Below are positions 23,231-31,623 of a stretch of DNA of 38,215 nucleotides, in pieces (position 1 is the first letter of the stretch; every line of letters starts with the position of its first letter). Source of the stretch: Verrucomicrobiota bacterium (GTDB lineage: Bacteria; Verrucomicrobiota; Verrucomicrobiia; Opitutales; Opitutaceae); NCBI GenBank assembly GCA_016871775.1, contig VHCI01000021.1:1-38215 (forward strand). Direction: 5' to 3'. The position numbers were made by a program, and so were the translations under genes. Under the pieces are notes generated by a model. The model was not told the origin of the DNA, searched no databases, and worked only from the letters and a program-made list of their open reading frames with translations.

Positions 23231-26200
23231 ATGCCCGCGCTGCTGCTGTCGCTCGCGTTTGTCGCTTACCTGACTCTGCTCGGGGGCGGGCTGCTGGCCG
23301 GGTGCCGCTGGCGGGGCGGGATCCTGCGGACGTGGCTGCTGGCGCCGGCGGTGGGGCTCGCGGTGGTCATTTTGGCCCTGATGGTCCTGAACCAATCGGG
23401 CCTGCCGGTGCAGGCGTTCGCGTGGCCGCTGACCCTAGGGCTCGGCCTAATCGCGGCGGGCATCCTGCGCTGGCAGGGAACCGTCTGGCCGCGGCGGGCC
23501 CTCGCCCCGTTCGGGGCGGTGATGGTGGCGTCGCTCCTGTGGACCGGTTGGCCCCAGCTGCGGTTTGGCTTCAACTGGCTGAGCTACGTCAACGACGATT
23601 TCGTGAATTACTGCCTGGCCGCAGACCGCTTCCGGGACTTCGGCTTCTGGCGGGCGCCACACCTGGCGGAGTTGGCGGGCACCGATCTCGCGCAGTATTA
23701 CTGGTTCATGCATGTGCCGGGCCTGATGCGCTTCGGCAGCGAGATCACTCTCGCGTGGGTGTCGGCCCTCACCGGCCTGAAGTCGCTGAGCATCTTCATG
23801 CCGGTGATTTTGGGCCTGGGCTTGGTGCAATTGGCGGCGGCGGGGGCACTGGTGCTCCACCGCGGGCGCTGGCGGCGGCGGGCCGGGCTGACGATGGCCC
23901 TGCTAGCGGCGAGTCCCCTGTTCATGCTGGGGTCCCTGTACCAGCTGATCGCGCAGGTAGGCGGGCTGGGCCTGATGCTGGCGGCGACGGTGGTGCTAAC
24001 CCAGCGCCTGCCAGTCCGGCGCGCGGGGGCGATCCCCGCGATCGTGATCCTGTCGGTGCTGGGCGCGGCGCTGTGCGTGACCTACCCGGAGGTGACCGCG
24101 TTCGCGGGGCTGGCGGGCCTAGTGGCGGCGGCGTTCGAAACGGTGTGGCAGCGGCGGCTGCCGGCGGCGCGGCTGACCTTGTTCTTGTATGGCGTGGCGG
24201 GGGTGATGCTCCTGCTGCGGACCAACATGCTGGCGTATGTCTTCACCATCATGCTGCAGCTGGGGTCGGGCTTCCGCAGCGTGGACCTGTCGCTGTCGCT
24301 GTTCCCGTACTTTATGATCCCGACGGGGCTGGCGAACCTGTTTGGCCTTATGCCCCTGGCGGTGAACTTCCCGGAGCCGTGGACCTCGGTAACGATCGTC
24401 GCAGGCAGTCTGGCCCTGCTGGCGGCGCTGGCGGCGGGGGTGCGGGAGGCCTCGCGGGGCGTGCCGATGGCGCTGCTGCTGCTGGTGCAGTTCGCGCTCG
24501 CGCTGCGGCTGATGACGTCGGGCAACGACTTCGGCCTCTACAAGCTGGCAATGTTCCTGCAGCCGGCGCTGGCGGCGAGCCTAGCGGGCCTGCTCCTACG
24601 CTTGCCGCGGCCGCGGCTGACCGCGCCGTTGGCCCTCGCCCTCGCGGCCCTCGCGGCTGCGCCCACGGCCCTGCACTACACCGGGGTTTCCCAGGGCGAC
24701 CGCGCGGGTGGCCTTACCGAGGCGAAGAGCGCCTCCGCCCTCGGCACGGAGACACCGCCGGTGCCGGCTGGCACGCGGGTGCTGGCTGACGTGAACAATC
24801 TGGTGGCGGCCAAGCTGGCGGCGGCGGCGCTGCGGGGCACCGACCTGCGCTACCTCTCGCGCGATTATTACCAGCAGATCGCGCCCATCGAGTACGAGCG
24901 CCTCGGCACCACCTTGGTCGGCCTGCACCCGCATTTCGATGCGCTCCTGTCCGCCCGGCCGCAGCTGGCGGAGCGAGACCAGCGGACGACGCAGACCCTG
25001 CGCCTTTTCGAGACCACCTTCCGCGCGCCGCGGCTAGAGTACGCGCCCGGCGCGGCGGAAACCTACCTGACGCTCGATCCCGCGCTGGGCCTCTTCAACA
25101 AATTCCGCTACCCCGCGCCGCTGGAGCCGCGGGCCTTTTTTCGCCTCCTGCCCGTGGCGGAGGAACGCAACCACTTGGTGTTCGTTCATTCCGGGCGGGG
25201 CAACCACTACTACCTGGGCGACCGCAACCGCATCGCGATCTTCCAGCAGGAGGCGGACCCGTACACTCCGCGGCAGGACTTCACGGGCATCGGGCGCTTC
25301 TTGCTCCTGCGGGTGGAGCGGCCTGACGCCGAGGTGTACGTGAGGTTCTTGGCGACCAAGACCTTCATGGGTCCGGGCCACACCGCGTGGTCGCCGGAGG
25401 CTAAGCTGTTGGGTACCCAGCCTGTGCCGCTTGGCCTGACGGGGCACGGAGCAGTCAACCGGATCCTCGGGCCGGTGCGACCGGTGACTCTGGGCGGGGC
25501 GGCCTACCTCGCCCTGGACCTGCACGAGCTGCCGGTGCAGTTCCCCTATGAGCGGGGCGGTCTGGCGTCACTGTACAACCCGCAGGTGCCCCTGGACTCG
25601 CGCAAGCTCGTGGCCTACGCGCGCGACATTTCGGCCTTGGGGAGGGAGGAGGTGGCGGCGCTGCGCCGGCCGGCCCGGCTGGGGCGTTTCCCGGACGACC
25701 TGCTATTCGCCTCCGGGCTGGAGTACGCGGGGATCTATGAGGACGGCTGGGTGTCGCCGGGGAGCGAGTTCATCCTGACCGGCACCCCCGCAGGCGGGGT
25801 GGCGCGGATCCGCGGATTCGTTCCGGACCTGCCGGGACGGCCGCTCGGGGCGGGCGTGATCCGGGTGCGGGTGGGTGACCGCGCCTACACGGTACCGGCC
25901 CCGGTGGGCGGGTTCGACTGGCTGCTGCCGCTGCCGACGGCCGCCGCGACCACCCACCTGCGCCTCTCGTTCTCGGCGCAGGCGCCGCTGCCGGGCAAGG
26001 ACCGCCGCCCGATCGGGGCGAACCTGAACCTGGTGGAAGTGTTCCCGAGCCTGCCGACCCATACCTTTGACTTCGGCACGGCGGGCGGATCGCGGTTGCC
26101 GGCGCGCGGGATCGACCAGGACGGCTGGCTGGAACGCGGCGCCACCATCGACCTGCCCCCAGGCGGGAGGCGGACGCTGCGCCTGCGGCTGGAGTTCCCC

Positions 26201-26452
26201 GACTGGAGCGGCCTACCGGAGGGCCGCCTGACCACGGTGCTTCAGCCCGACGCCACCGCCGCGGCTGAAGGCGCGATCCGTGAGCACCGCTTGCCCGCGG
26301 CGCAGTATTCGGCCGTGGATCTCCCCATGGCGGCGAGTGCGGAGGTGGGCCTGCTCGAGCTGCGGGCGGCGGAAGACTTTCCCTTGCCCGCACCGGATCA
26401 ACGGCGGCGCACCGCACGCTTGGTCTCAATGGAGTTGCAGCCCGCGCCATGA
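23231..26452 (+). CDS. Large GT-C-like integral membrane protein with two C-terminal beta-domains
   Basis: The 1073-residue protein has about 13 predicted membrane segments in residues 1-480, then a soluble half of about 590 residues. The first large extracytoplasmic loop contains YVNDDFVNYC with adjacent Asp122 and Asp123, which is the position and character of the metal-binding acidic motif of GT-C glycosyltransferases. The C-terminal half carries two similar modules: one with GIYEDGWVSPG (about residue 830) and one with GIDQDGWLERG (about 960), each followed by an alternating hydrophobic strand. I infer a lipid-linked-sugar glycosyltransferase or ligase of a surface glycan, but no characterised family was recognised. 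The ATG at 23231 starts with a typical first membrane segment. The next gene overlaps its stop (ATGA). Confidence 0.7.
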   Translation: MPALLLSLAFVAYLTLLGGGLLAGCRWRGGILRTWLLAPAVGLAVVILALMVLNQSGLPVQAFAWPLTLGLGLIAAGILRWQGTVWPRRALAPFGAVMVASLLWTGWPQLRFGFNWLSYVNDDFVNYCLAADRFRDFGFWRAPHLAELAGTDLAQYYWFMHVPGLMRFGSEITLAWVSALTGLKSLSIFMPVILGLGLVQLAAAGALVLHRGRWRRRAGLTMALLAASPLFMLGSLYQLIAQVGGLGLMLAATVVLTQRLPVRRAGAIPAIVILSVLGAALCVTYPEVTAFAGLAGLVAAAFETVWQRRLPAARLTLFLYGVAGVMLLLRTNMLAYVFTIMLQLGSGFRSVDLSLSLFPYFMIPTGLANLFGLMPLAVNFPEPWTSVTIVAGSLALLAALAAGVREASRGVPMALLLLVQFALALRLMTSGNDFGLYKLAMFLQPALAASLAGLLLRLPRPRLTAPLALALAALAAAPTALHYTGVSQGDRAGGLTEAKSASALGTETPPVPAGTRVLADVNNLVAAKLAAAALRGTDLRYLSRDYYQQIAPIEYERLGTTLVGLHPHFDALLSARPQLAERDQRTTQTLRLFETTFRAPRLEYAPGAAETYLTLDPALGLFNKFRYPAPLEPRAFFRLLPVAEERNHLVFVHSGRGNHYYLGDRNRIAIFQQEADPYTPRQDFTGIGRFLLLRVERPDAEVYVRFLATKTFMGPGHTAWSPEAKLLGTQPVPLGLTGHGAVNRILGPVRPVTLGGAAYLALDLHELPVQFPYERGGLASLYNPQVPLDSRKLVAYARDISALGREEVAALRRPARLGRFPDDLLFASGLEYAGIYEDGWVSPGSEFILTGTPAGGVARIRGFVPDLPGRPLGAGVIRVRVGDRAYTVPAPVGGFDWLLPLPTAAATTHLRLSFSAQAPLPGKDRRPIGANLNLVEVFPSLPTHTFDFGTAGGSRLPARGIDQDGWLERGATIDLPPGGRRTLRLRLEFPDWSGLPEGRLTTVLQPDATAAAEGAIREHRLPAAQYSAVDLPMAASAEVGLLELRAAEDFPLPAPDQRRRTARLVSMELQPAP

Positions 26453-29106
26453 ACGCCCCGCAACGCGCCCTCGTCCTAAAGCTGGACACCCTTGGCGACC
26501 TAGTGCTGCTGGCCCCGGCCCTGCAGGCGTTGCGGACGGCGTGGCCGGCCACGCGGCTGACGGTGGTCGTGCGCGCGGCGTACGCGGGGCTAACCACGTT
26601 GCTCGTGCCATCAAGGGCGGGCGAGGCTCCGGTGGAATGGCTGACTACGACGCTGGATCCATTCCGCCACGGTCCGGAAGAGGAGGCGGCGGAGCGGGCG
26701 CGTTTGCTGGCGGCGGTGCGAGCGCGGGCGCCGGAGGTGGTGATGGCGGCGACGGCGCGGGGCAACTGGCTGGAGGCGGCCGTGGCGGCGGCGGCACCGG
26801 GCGCACGGCGGGTGGCTCTGGGCGCGGAGGCGGCGGACGCGTATTTCTCGACCCGGCTGCGGGTAGCGCTGGGCATTGAAGCAGCGGGCGTGTTTCCCGA
26901 ACGGGTGATCCCGCCGGCGGACGAGCTGGATTGGCGGCGCGGTCTGCGGCTCGCGTCCGCGGTGCTGGGCCGGCAATTGCCGGCGGTCCCGCCAAGGATC
27001 CGGGCGGAGCCAGACCTGGCGCGCTTGGCGGCCTTGGGGCTTAACCCCGGGAAATACGCGGTCTGCGCGGCGGCGGGGTTCGCGAACGTGCGCCTGAAGA
27101 CCTGGCCGGCAGAGCGGTTTGCGGAGGCGGCGGCGCACCTGCGGGCGCGGCACGGCCTGCTGACCCTCTGGGTGGGCGCGGAGGTGGAACGGGCGCATTT
27201 GGCGCCCCTCGCGGGCCCGCACCTTTGGCTGGGCCAGGGGCCGGCGGATCTATCCGTCCTAGCGGGGTTACTGGCGGGAGCGGCGGTGTTTTTGGGCAAC
27301 GACACCGGGGCGATGCACTTGGCGGCGGCGACGGGTGTTCCGACCGTGGGGGTCTTTGGCGGGGGCACCTGGCCCCGTTTCCAGCCGGCGGCGGCGCTCG
27401 GGGCGGCGGTGGTGCATCCCCTGCCCTGCTTTGGCTGCGGGTGGGATTGCCCCTTTGGCGACGCTCCCTGCCTGCAGGCGATCACCACCGCCGACGCGAT
27501 CGCCGCACTGGATGCCGCCCTAGCCGGCAAGGCCTTCGCCGTAAGCGTAATCGAGCGTATCCCGGCGGAGGTTCGGACCGTGCTGGGCGCCACCGCGGAG
27601 CGGCACCGCCAAGCGCAGGCGGGGCATCTCGCCCGGCAGCACAAGCTGGAGGAGCTCACGGCCCTCGCGCGCGAGAAGGACTTCGCGATCGGGGAGAAGC
27701 AGGGGGAAATCGCCGCTCTGAAGGCGGTCTGTGACGAGCGGGAAAAAACCATTCTGATCCTCGATGGGCACGTGCGGTACTTCCAAGCGGAGAACAATCT
27801 CCTGAAGGCGGAGAAGGAGGTCCGCGACCGGGCCTTGGCCGCGGTGACCGGCGAGCCGGGAAGGGCGGCGCGCGCACTCGAGGACCAGGCGGTGCATATC
27901 CGGAACCTCGAGGCGGTGCGCATCCGACAGACCGCCGAGATGGAGGAGCTGCGGCGGGGCGCGGCCAATCGGGAAGCGGGATTGCACGAGCTGGAGCAGG
28001 CCAAGCATTACGGTCGCCTGCTCGGCGAGAAGGAGCTCGTGATCCGGGGACTGAGTGCCGGCATCGCGCACCGGGACCGCGTGTTGCGCGAGGTGGCATC
28101 GGAGACCACTCATTCGACGGCGGACCTGCGCCGGATCGCGTTGCTGCTGCGGGGCTACGTCCGCGAGCGCTGGCTGCGGCCGCTCCAGGCCTGCCTGTAC
28201 GTGCGGCTCGTGGAGGGGCAACCAGGGGAACTCGGCGTGCTGCGCCAGCACCAGCCGCGGCCGCTACGCTGGGACCGCGCTTTGGCGCGCCACCGGTCGC
28301 CAGCGGCGGGCGGCCTGAGCGTCGCGGTCGTGACCCCCAGCTACGGGCAGGAGCGGTTTTTAGGCCGGACGCTCGCCAGCGTGCTCGACCAGAATTTCCC
28401 CGGCCTGCGGTACGTGGTGCAGGACGGTGGTTCGCGCGACAGCAGCGCGGCGCTTATCGCCCGCCACGCCACGCGGTTACGCCATTGGGAATCCATGCCC
28501 GACCGGGGTCAGGCGGACGCGATCCGCCGGGGATTCGGGCACGTCACCGGGGAGCTCGCGCCCGACGACGTGATGGCGTGGCTCAACTCGGACGACCTGC
28601 TCGCGCCGGGTTCACTGGCCTTCGCCGCGGGCTACTTCGCGCGGCATCCGGAGGTGGATGTGATCTACGGGCACCGGATTTTGATCGACGAGGACGACCG
28701 AGAGATCGGGCGCTGGGTGTTGCCGCGGCACGATCCGGCGACCCTGGAGTGGGTCGACTACGTGCCGCAGGAAACCGTGTTCTGGCGAAAGCGGGCGTGG
28801 GACCGCGTGGGCGGGATCGACCCGACCTTCCAATTCGCCCTCGACTGGGATCTGTTGGCGCGCTTCCAGCAGGCGGGCTGTGTGATCCGGCGCGTGCCGT
28901 ACTTTCTCGGTGCGTTCCGCGTGCACGCCGAGCAGAAGACCGCAACCGCGATCCACAGCACCGGGGCGGAGGAGATGCGGCGCATCCGGATCCGTTTCCA
29001 CGGGGAACGGTCGGACGATGCGGCGCAGCTGGAGCATCACGCCCGGCGCGCCCGGTGGCACGGGGCCTTGACGGCGCGGCTCCTCGCCTTCGGGCTACGC
29101 TGGTAA
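26449..29106 (+). CDS. Two-headed glycosyltransferase: GT9-like domain, coiled coil, GT2 domain
   Basis: The 885-residue protein has three parts. Residues 1-360 are a heptosyltransferase-like GT9 domain, with LVLKLDTLGDLVLLAPALQ (8-26) and FLGNDTGAMHLAAATGVP (281-298) as family blocks, and a cysteine group PCFGCGWDCPFGDAPC. Residues about 361-600 are charged, heptad-like and probably form a coiled coil. Residues about 620-885 are a GT2 domain: SVAVVTPSYGQERFLGRTL, VVQDGGSRDSS, then AWLNSDDLL with the D-x-D-type acidic pair near 711, and the acceptor-side FALDWDLLARF. It lacks membrane segments. It should transfer two different sugars, one per head, during lipid-linked or LPS-type glycan assembly in the cytoplasm. 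The ATG overlaps the upstream TGA. Confidence 0.88.
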   Translation: MNAPQRALVLKLDTLGDLVLLAPALQALRTAWPATRLTVVVRAAYAGLTTLLVPSRAGEAPVEWLTTTLDPFRHGPEEEAAERARLLAAVRARAPEVVMAATARGNWLEAAVAAAAPGARRVALGAEAADAYFSTRLRVALGIEAAGVFPERVIPPADELDWRRGLRLASAVLGRQLPAVPPRIRAEPDLARLAALGLNPGKYAVCAAAGFANVRLKTWPAERFAEAAAHLRARHGLLTLWVGAEVERAHLAPLAGPHLWLGQGPADLSVLAGLLAGAAVFLGNDTGAMHLAAATGVPTVGVFGGGTWPRFQPAAALGAAVVHPLPCFGCGWDCPFGDAPCLQAITTADAIAALDAALAGKAFAVSVIERIPAEVRTVLGATAERHRQAQAGHLARQHKLEELTALAREKDFAIGEKQGEIAALKAVCDEREKTILILDGHVRYFQAENNLLKAEKEVRDRALAAVTGEPGRAARALEDQAVHIRNLEAVRIRQTAEMEELRRGAANREAGLHELEQAKHYGRLLGEKELVIRGLSAGIAHRDRVLREVASETTHSTADLRRIALLLRGYVRERWLRPLQACLYVRLVEGQPGELGVLRQHQPRPLRWDRALARHRSPAAGGLSVAVVTPSYGQERFLGRTLASVLDQNFPGLRYVVQDGGSRDSSAALIARHATRLRHWESMPDRGQADAIRRGFGHVTGELAPDDVMAWLNSDDLLAPGSLAFAAGYFARHPEVDVIYGHRILIDEDDREIGRWVLPRHDPATLEWVDYVPQETVFWRKRAWDRVGGIDPTFQFALDWDLLARFQQAGCVIRRVPYFLGAFRVHAEQKTATAIHSTGAEEMRRIRIRFHGERSDDAAQLEHHARRARWHGALTARLLAFGLRW

Positions 29107-29118
29107 CCCTTACCTGCA

Positions 29119-30051
29119 ATGCTCCTCAGCCTCGTTGTCCCAGTGTATCGGGAAGAAAAGAATGTTCCGGAGTTCCTGCGCCGTGTGCGGCCGATTCTGG
29201 GCGCCATCACAGAGGACTACGAGTTGATCTTTGCGCTCGATCCCTCGCCCGACCGCACCGAGGAGGTCATTTTGGCGGCGCGGGCGGAGGATCCGCGGGT
29301 GAAGCTGCTGCGGTTCTCGCGGCGCTTCGGCCAGCCGATGGCGACCCTGGCGGGCCTGCAGTATTCGGCGGGCGAGGCGGTGGTGGTGATGGACGTGGAC
29401 CTGCAGGATCCGCCGGAGCTGCTGGGCGAAATGGTGGCCAAGTGGCGGGAGGGGTTCGACGTCGTGCTACCGCAGCGGCGCCAGCGGACGGGCGAGCCGT
29501 GGGTAAAGCGCCTCGTGGCGGCGACCGGCTACAAGGTGATCAACAAGATCGCGGACGTGCGCATCCCGCCCAACACGGGGGATTTCCGATTAATCTCCCG
29601 ACGGGTCGCGACGGAGGTAACGCGCCTGAAGGAAACCCACGGGTTCCTGCGCGGGATGGTGGCCGTGGTGGGGTTCCGGCAGGCGCTGATCCCGTTCGAC
29701 CGTCCGGCGCGCTTCGCCGGGGAGACCAATTACAACCGCTTCCTCGGGTCCATGCGCATCGGCTTTAACGGCATTTTCTGCTTCTCCGCCTACGCGCTTA
29801 GCCTCAGCACCTGGCTGGGCTTCCTCGTCTCGGCCGGGGCGTTTTTGCTGATGGGGATCTACCTGCTCTACAAGCTGATGGGCTGGCCCATCGCGTGGGG
29901 TAATCCGACATTGGTGATCCTCATCTCGTTCCTCGGGGGCATCCAGCTGATCAGCGTCGGGATTTTGGGCGAGTACATCGGCCGCATCTACGAGGAGGTG
30001 CGGGCGCGCCCAAAGTTCATCGTGGAGCGGGCGGAGGGGTTCCGCGAATGA
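29119..30051 (+). CDS. Membrane-anchored GT2 glycosyltransferase (GtrB/DPM1 type)
   Basis: The 310-residue protein starts with LLSLVVPVYREEKNVPEFLRR, has the nucleotide-binding ALDPSPDRTEE and VVVMDVDLQDPPELL (the D-x-D site), and ends with two membrane segments (LSLSTWLGFLVSAGAFLLMG and LVILISFLGGIQLISVGIL) followed by GEYIGRIYEEVRARPKFIVE. This is the layout of GtrB-, ArnC- and dolichol-phosphate-mannose-synthase-like enzymes that move a sugar from a nucleotide donor onto undecaprenyl phosphate. Such lipid-linked sugars are the usual donors of GT-C enzymes, so it is the natural partner of the large membrane protein upstream. It lies 12 bases after the two-headed transferase; the next gene starts 28 bases later. 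Confidence 0.92.
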   Translation: MLLSLVVPVYREEKNVPEFLRRVRPILGAITEDYELIFALDPSPDRTEEVILAARAEDPRVKLLRFSRRFGQPMATLAGLQYSAGEAVVVMDVDLQDPPELLGEMVAKWREGFDVVLPQRRQRTGEPWVKRLVAATGYKVINKIADVRIPPNTGDFRLISRRVATEVTRLKETHGFLRGMVAVVGFRQALIPFDRPARFAGETNYNRFLGSMRIGFNGIFCFSAYALSLSTWLGFLVSAGAFLLMGIYLLYKLMGWPIAWGNPTLVILISFLGGIQLISVGILGEYIGRIYEEVRARPKFIVERAEGFRE

Positions 30052-30079
30052 GTTTGCCCAAGGGCGCCGCCTGACGGGG

Positions 30080-31591
30080 ATGAACGCGACCCTCCCTGGA
30101 CCGGCGCGCGCCCCGCGCCTGCTCATCCTGGTTGTCGCGTATCAGGCGGAGACGACGATCCCCGGCGTGTTGCGGCGGCTGCCGGCGTTCGCGGGCGTGG
30201 ACGTGGAGGTGCTGGTGATCGACGACTGCTCGGCTGACGGCACCTTCAAGGTGGCGGAGCGACTGCGGGACGAGGGCGGCTGCCCGCATCGCCTGACCGT
30301 GCTGGTGAACCCGGTGAACCAGGGCTACGGCGGCAACCAGAAGCTGGGCTACCGGTACGCCTTGGAGCAGGGACACGACCTCGTGGCGCTCCTGCACGGG
30401 GACGGCCAATACGCGCCGGAGAGCCTGCCGGATGTGCTGGCCCCCCTGCGGCGCGGTGAGGCGGACTTCGTGCTGGGATCGCGGATGCTTACCCCGGGCG
30501 GCGCGCGGCGGGGCGGGATGCCCCTGTACAAGCGCCTCGGCAACCGGCTGCTGACCGCTAGCCAGAACCGGATTCTCGGCGTGCGGCTGAGCGAGTACCA
30601 CACCGGCTGCAAGGCATTCCGCGCGGACCTGCTGCGCCGGATTCCATTCGAGCTGAACGCGAACGTCTTTCACTTCGATCCCGAGTTCATCGTGCAGGCC
30701 CTGCGCACCGGGGCACGGATCGCGGAGGTCCCCTTCCCCACCCGCTACGGGGACGAGATCTGTCGCGTGAACGGAGTGCGTTACGCTTGGGACACTCTGC
30801 GCACGACGCTGGTCGCGCGCCTGCAGGACTGGGGGCTGCTGTACCGGCGGAACTTCGACGTGCTGCCGCCGGCGGGGACCCCGGCGGCCCCGGGACGGCT
30901 GAGTTTCCCCTCCGTGCTCACGGCCGCCCTGGCGGCGGTGCCGGCGGGCACGGTGGTTTTGGACCTCGGGGGCGCGGGGGCGGAGCTGTGCGGACCGCTG
31001 CGGGCGCGCGGTTGCCGCGTGCTCGGCTGGGCCGTGCCGCCGGAGCGGGCGGGGGCCTACGACGAAGTGCGCGGACCGGAGGCAGGGGGCGAGTTACCGC
31101 CGGACGACCTGCGGGGCATCAACGTGGTGCTGCTGCTCGATGAACTCTCGCGGCGGGCGGATCCCGAGGCGTACGCGGCGGCGCTGCGGGCGGCCGCGGG
31201 GCCAGGCCTGAAAGTGGTGCTATCCACGGGGAACCTCGGCTTCGTGGTGCCGCGGCTAATGCTGCTGGCGGGGCACTTCAACCCCACGCGCCGGGGCATC
31301 CTCGATGTGCGCCACCGGCGGCTGTTCACCGTGGCTTCCCTGCAGCGCCTGCTGCGCGAGGGTGGATTCCAGGTCGAGCGGATCACGGGCGTGCCGGCCC
31401 CGATCCCGCTAGCGGTGGCAGATCCCGCGTGGAGCCGGCGCTTGCTGGCAGTACAACGGGCCCTCATCCGGTTAGCGCCGGGGTGGTTCGCGTACCAGTT
31501 ACTCGCGGAGGTGCGGCCCCTGCCGAACCTCCCGGCGCTCCTTGAGGCCACTCGGCGCCACAGCACGGCGCGCGCGGCCCGGGAAAATTAA
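30080..31591 (+). CDS. GT2 glycosyltransferase fused to a degenerate methyltransferase-like domain
   Basis: The 503-residue protein begins with a GT2 domain (about 12-240): LLILVVAYQAETTIPGVLRR, VLVIDDCSADGT (a nucleotide site), ALLHGDGQYAPE (the acidic metal site), and EYHTGCKAFRADLLRRIPF. From about 270 a second domain begins with VVLDLGGAGAELCGPLRARG, which resembles SAM motif I of class I methyltransferases, and runs to the end with KVVLSTGNLGFVVPRLMLL and LLREGGFQVERI. The GxGxG-type loop reads G-G-A-G-A, so methyl transfer is possible but unproven. It is the last gene of the cluster. Its TAA at 31589 lies 32 bases from the GreA stop on the other strand. Confidence 0.85.
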   Translation: MNATLPGPARAPRLLILVVAYQAETTIPGVLRRLPAFAGVDVEVLVIDDCSADGTFKVAERLRDEGGCPHRLTVLVNPVNQGYGGNQKLGYRYALEQGHDLVALLHGDGQYAPESLPDVLAPLRRGEADFVLGSRMLTPGGARRGGMPLYKRLGNRLLTASQNRILGVRLSEYHTGCKAFRADLLRRIPFELNANVFHFDPEFIVQALRTGARIAEVPFPTRYGDEICRVNGVRYAWDTLRTTLVARLQDWGLLYRRNFDVLPPAGTPAAPGRLSFPSVLTAALAAVPAGTVVLDLGGAGAELCGPLRARGCRVLGWAVPPERAGAYDEVRGPEAGGELPPDDLRGINVVLLLDELSRRADPEAYAAALRAAAGPGLKVVLSTGNLGFVVPRLMLLAGHFNPTRRGILDVRHRRLFTVASLQRLLREGGFQVERITGVPAPIPLAVADPAWSRRLLAVQRALIRLAPGWFAYQLLAEVRPLPNLPALLEATRRHSTARAAREN

Positions 31592-31604
31592 ATCCCAAGC
31601 TGGG
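31584..31604 (-). terminator. Possible intrinsic terminator for the GreA-module gene
   Basis: On the minus strand CCCA-GCT-TGGG forms a short 4-bp hairpin (31594-31604) and is followed by the T-rich tail ATTTAATTTT (31584-31593), an unusual composition for this region. It lies 19 bases past the stop at 31624. The short stem makes it a weak candidate; the tail overlaps the end of the opposing gene. Confidence 0.35.
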
Positions 31605-31623
31605 TGGAGACCTTAGCTCCTGC

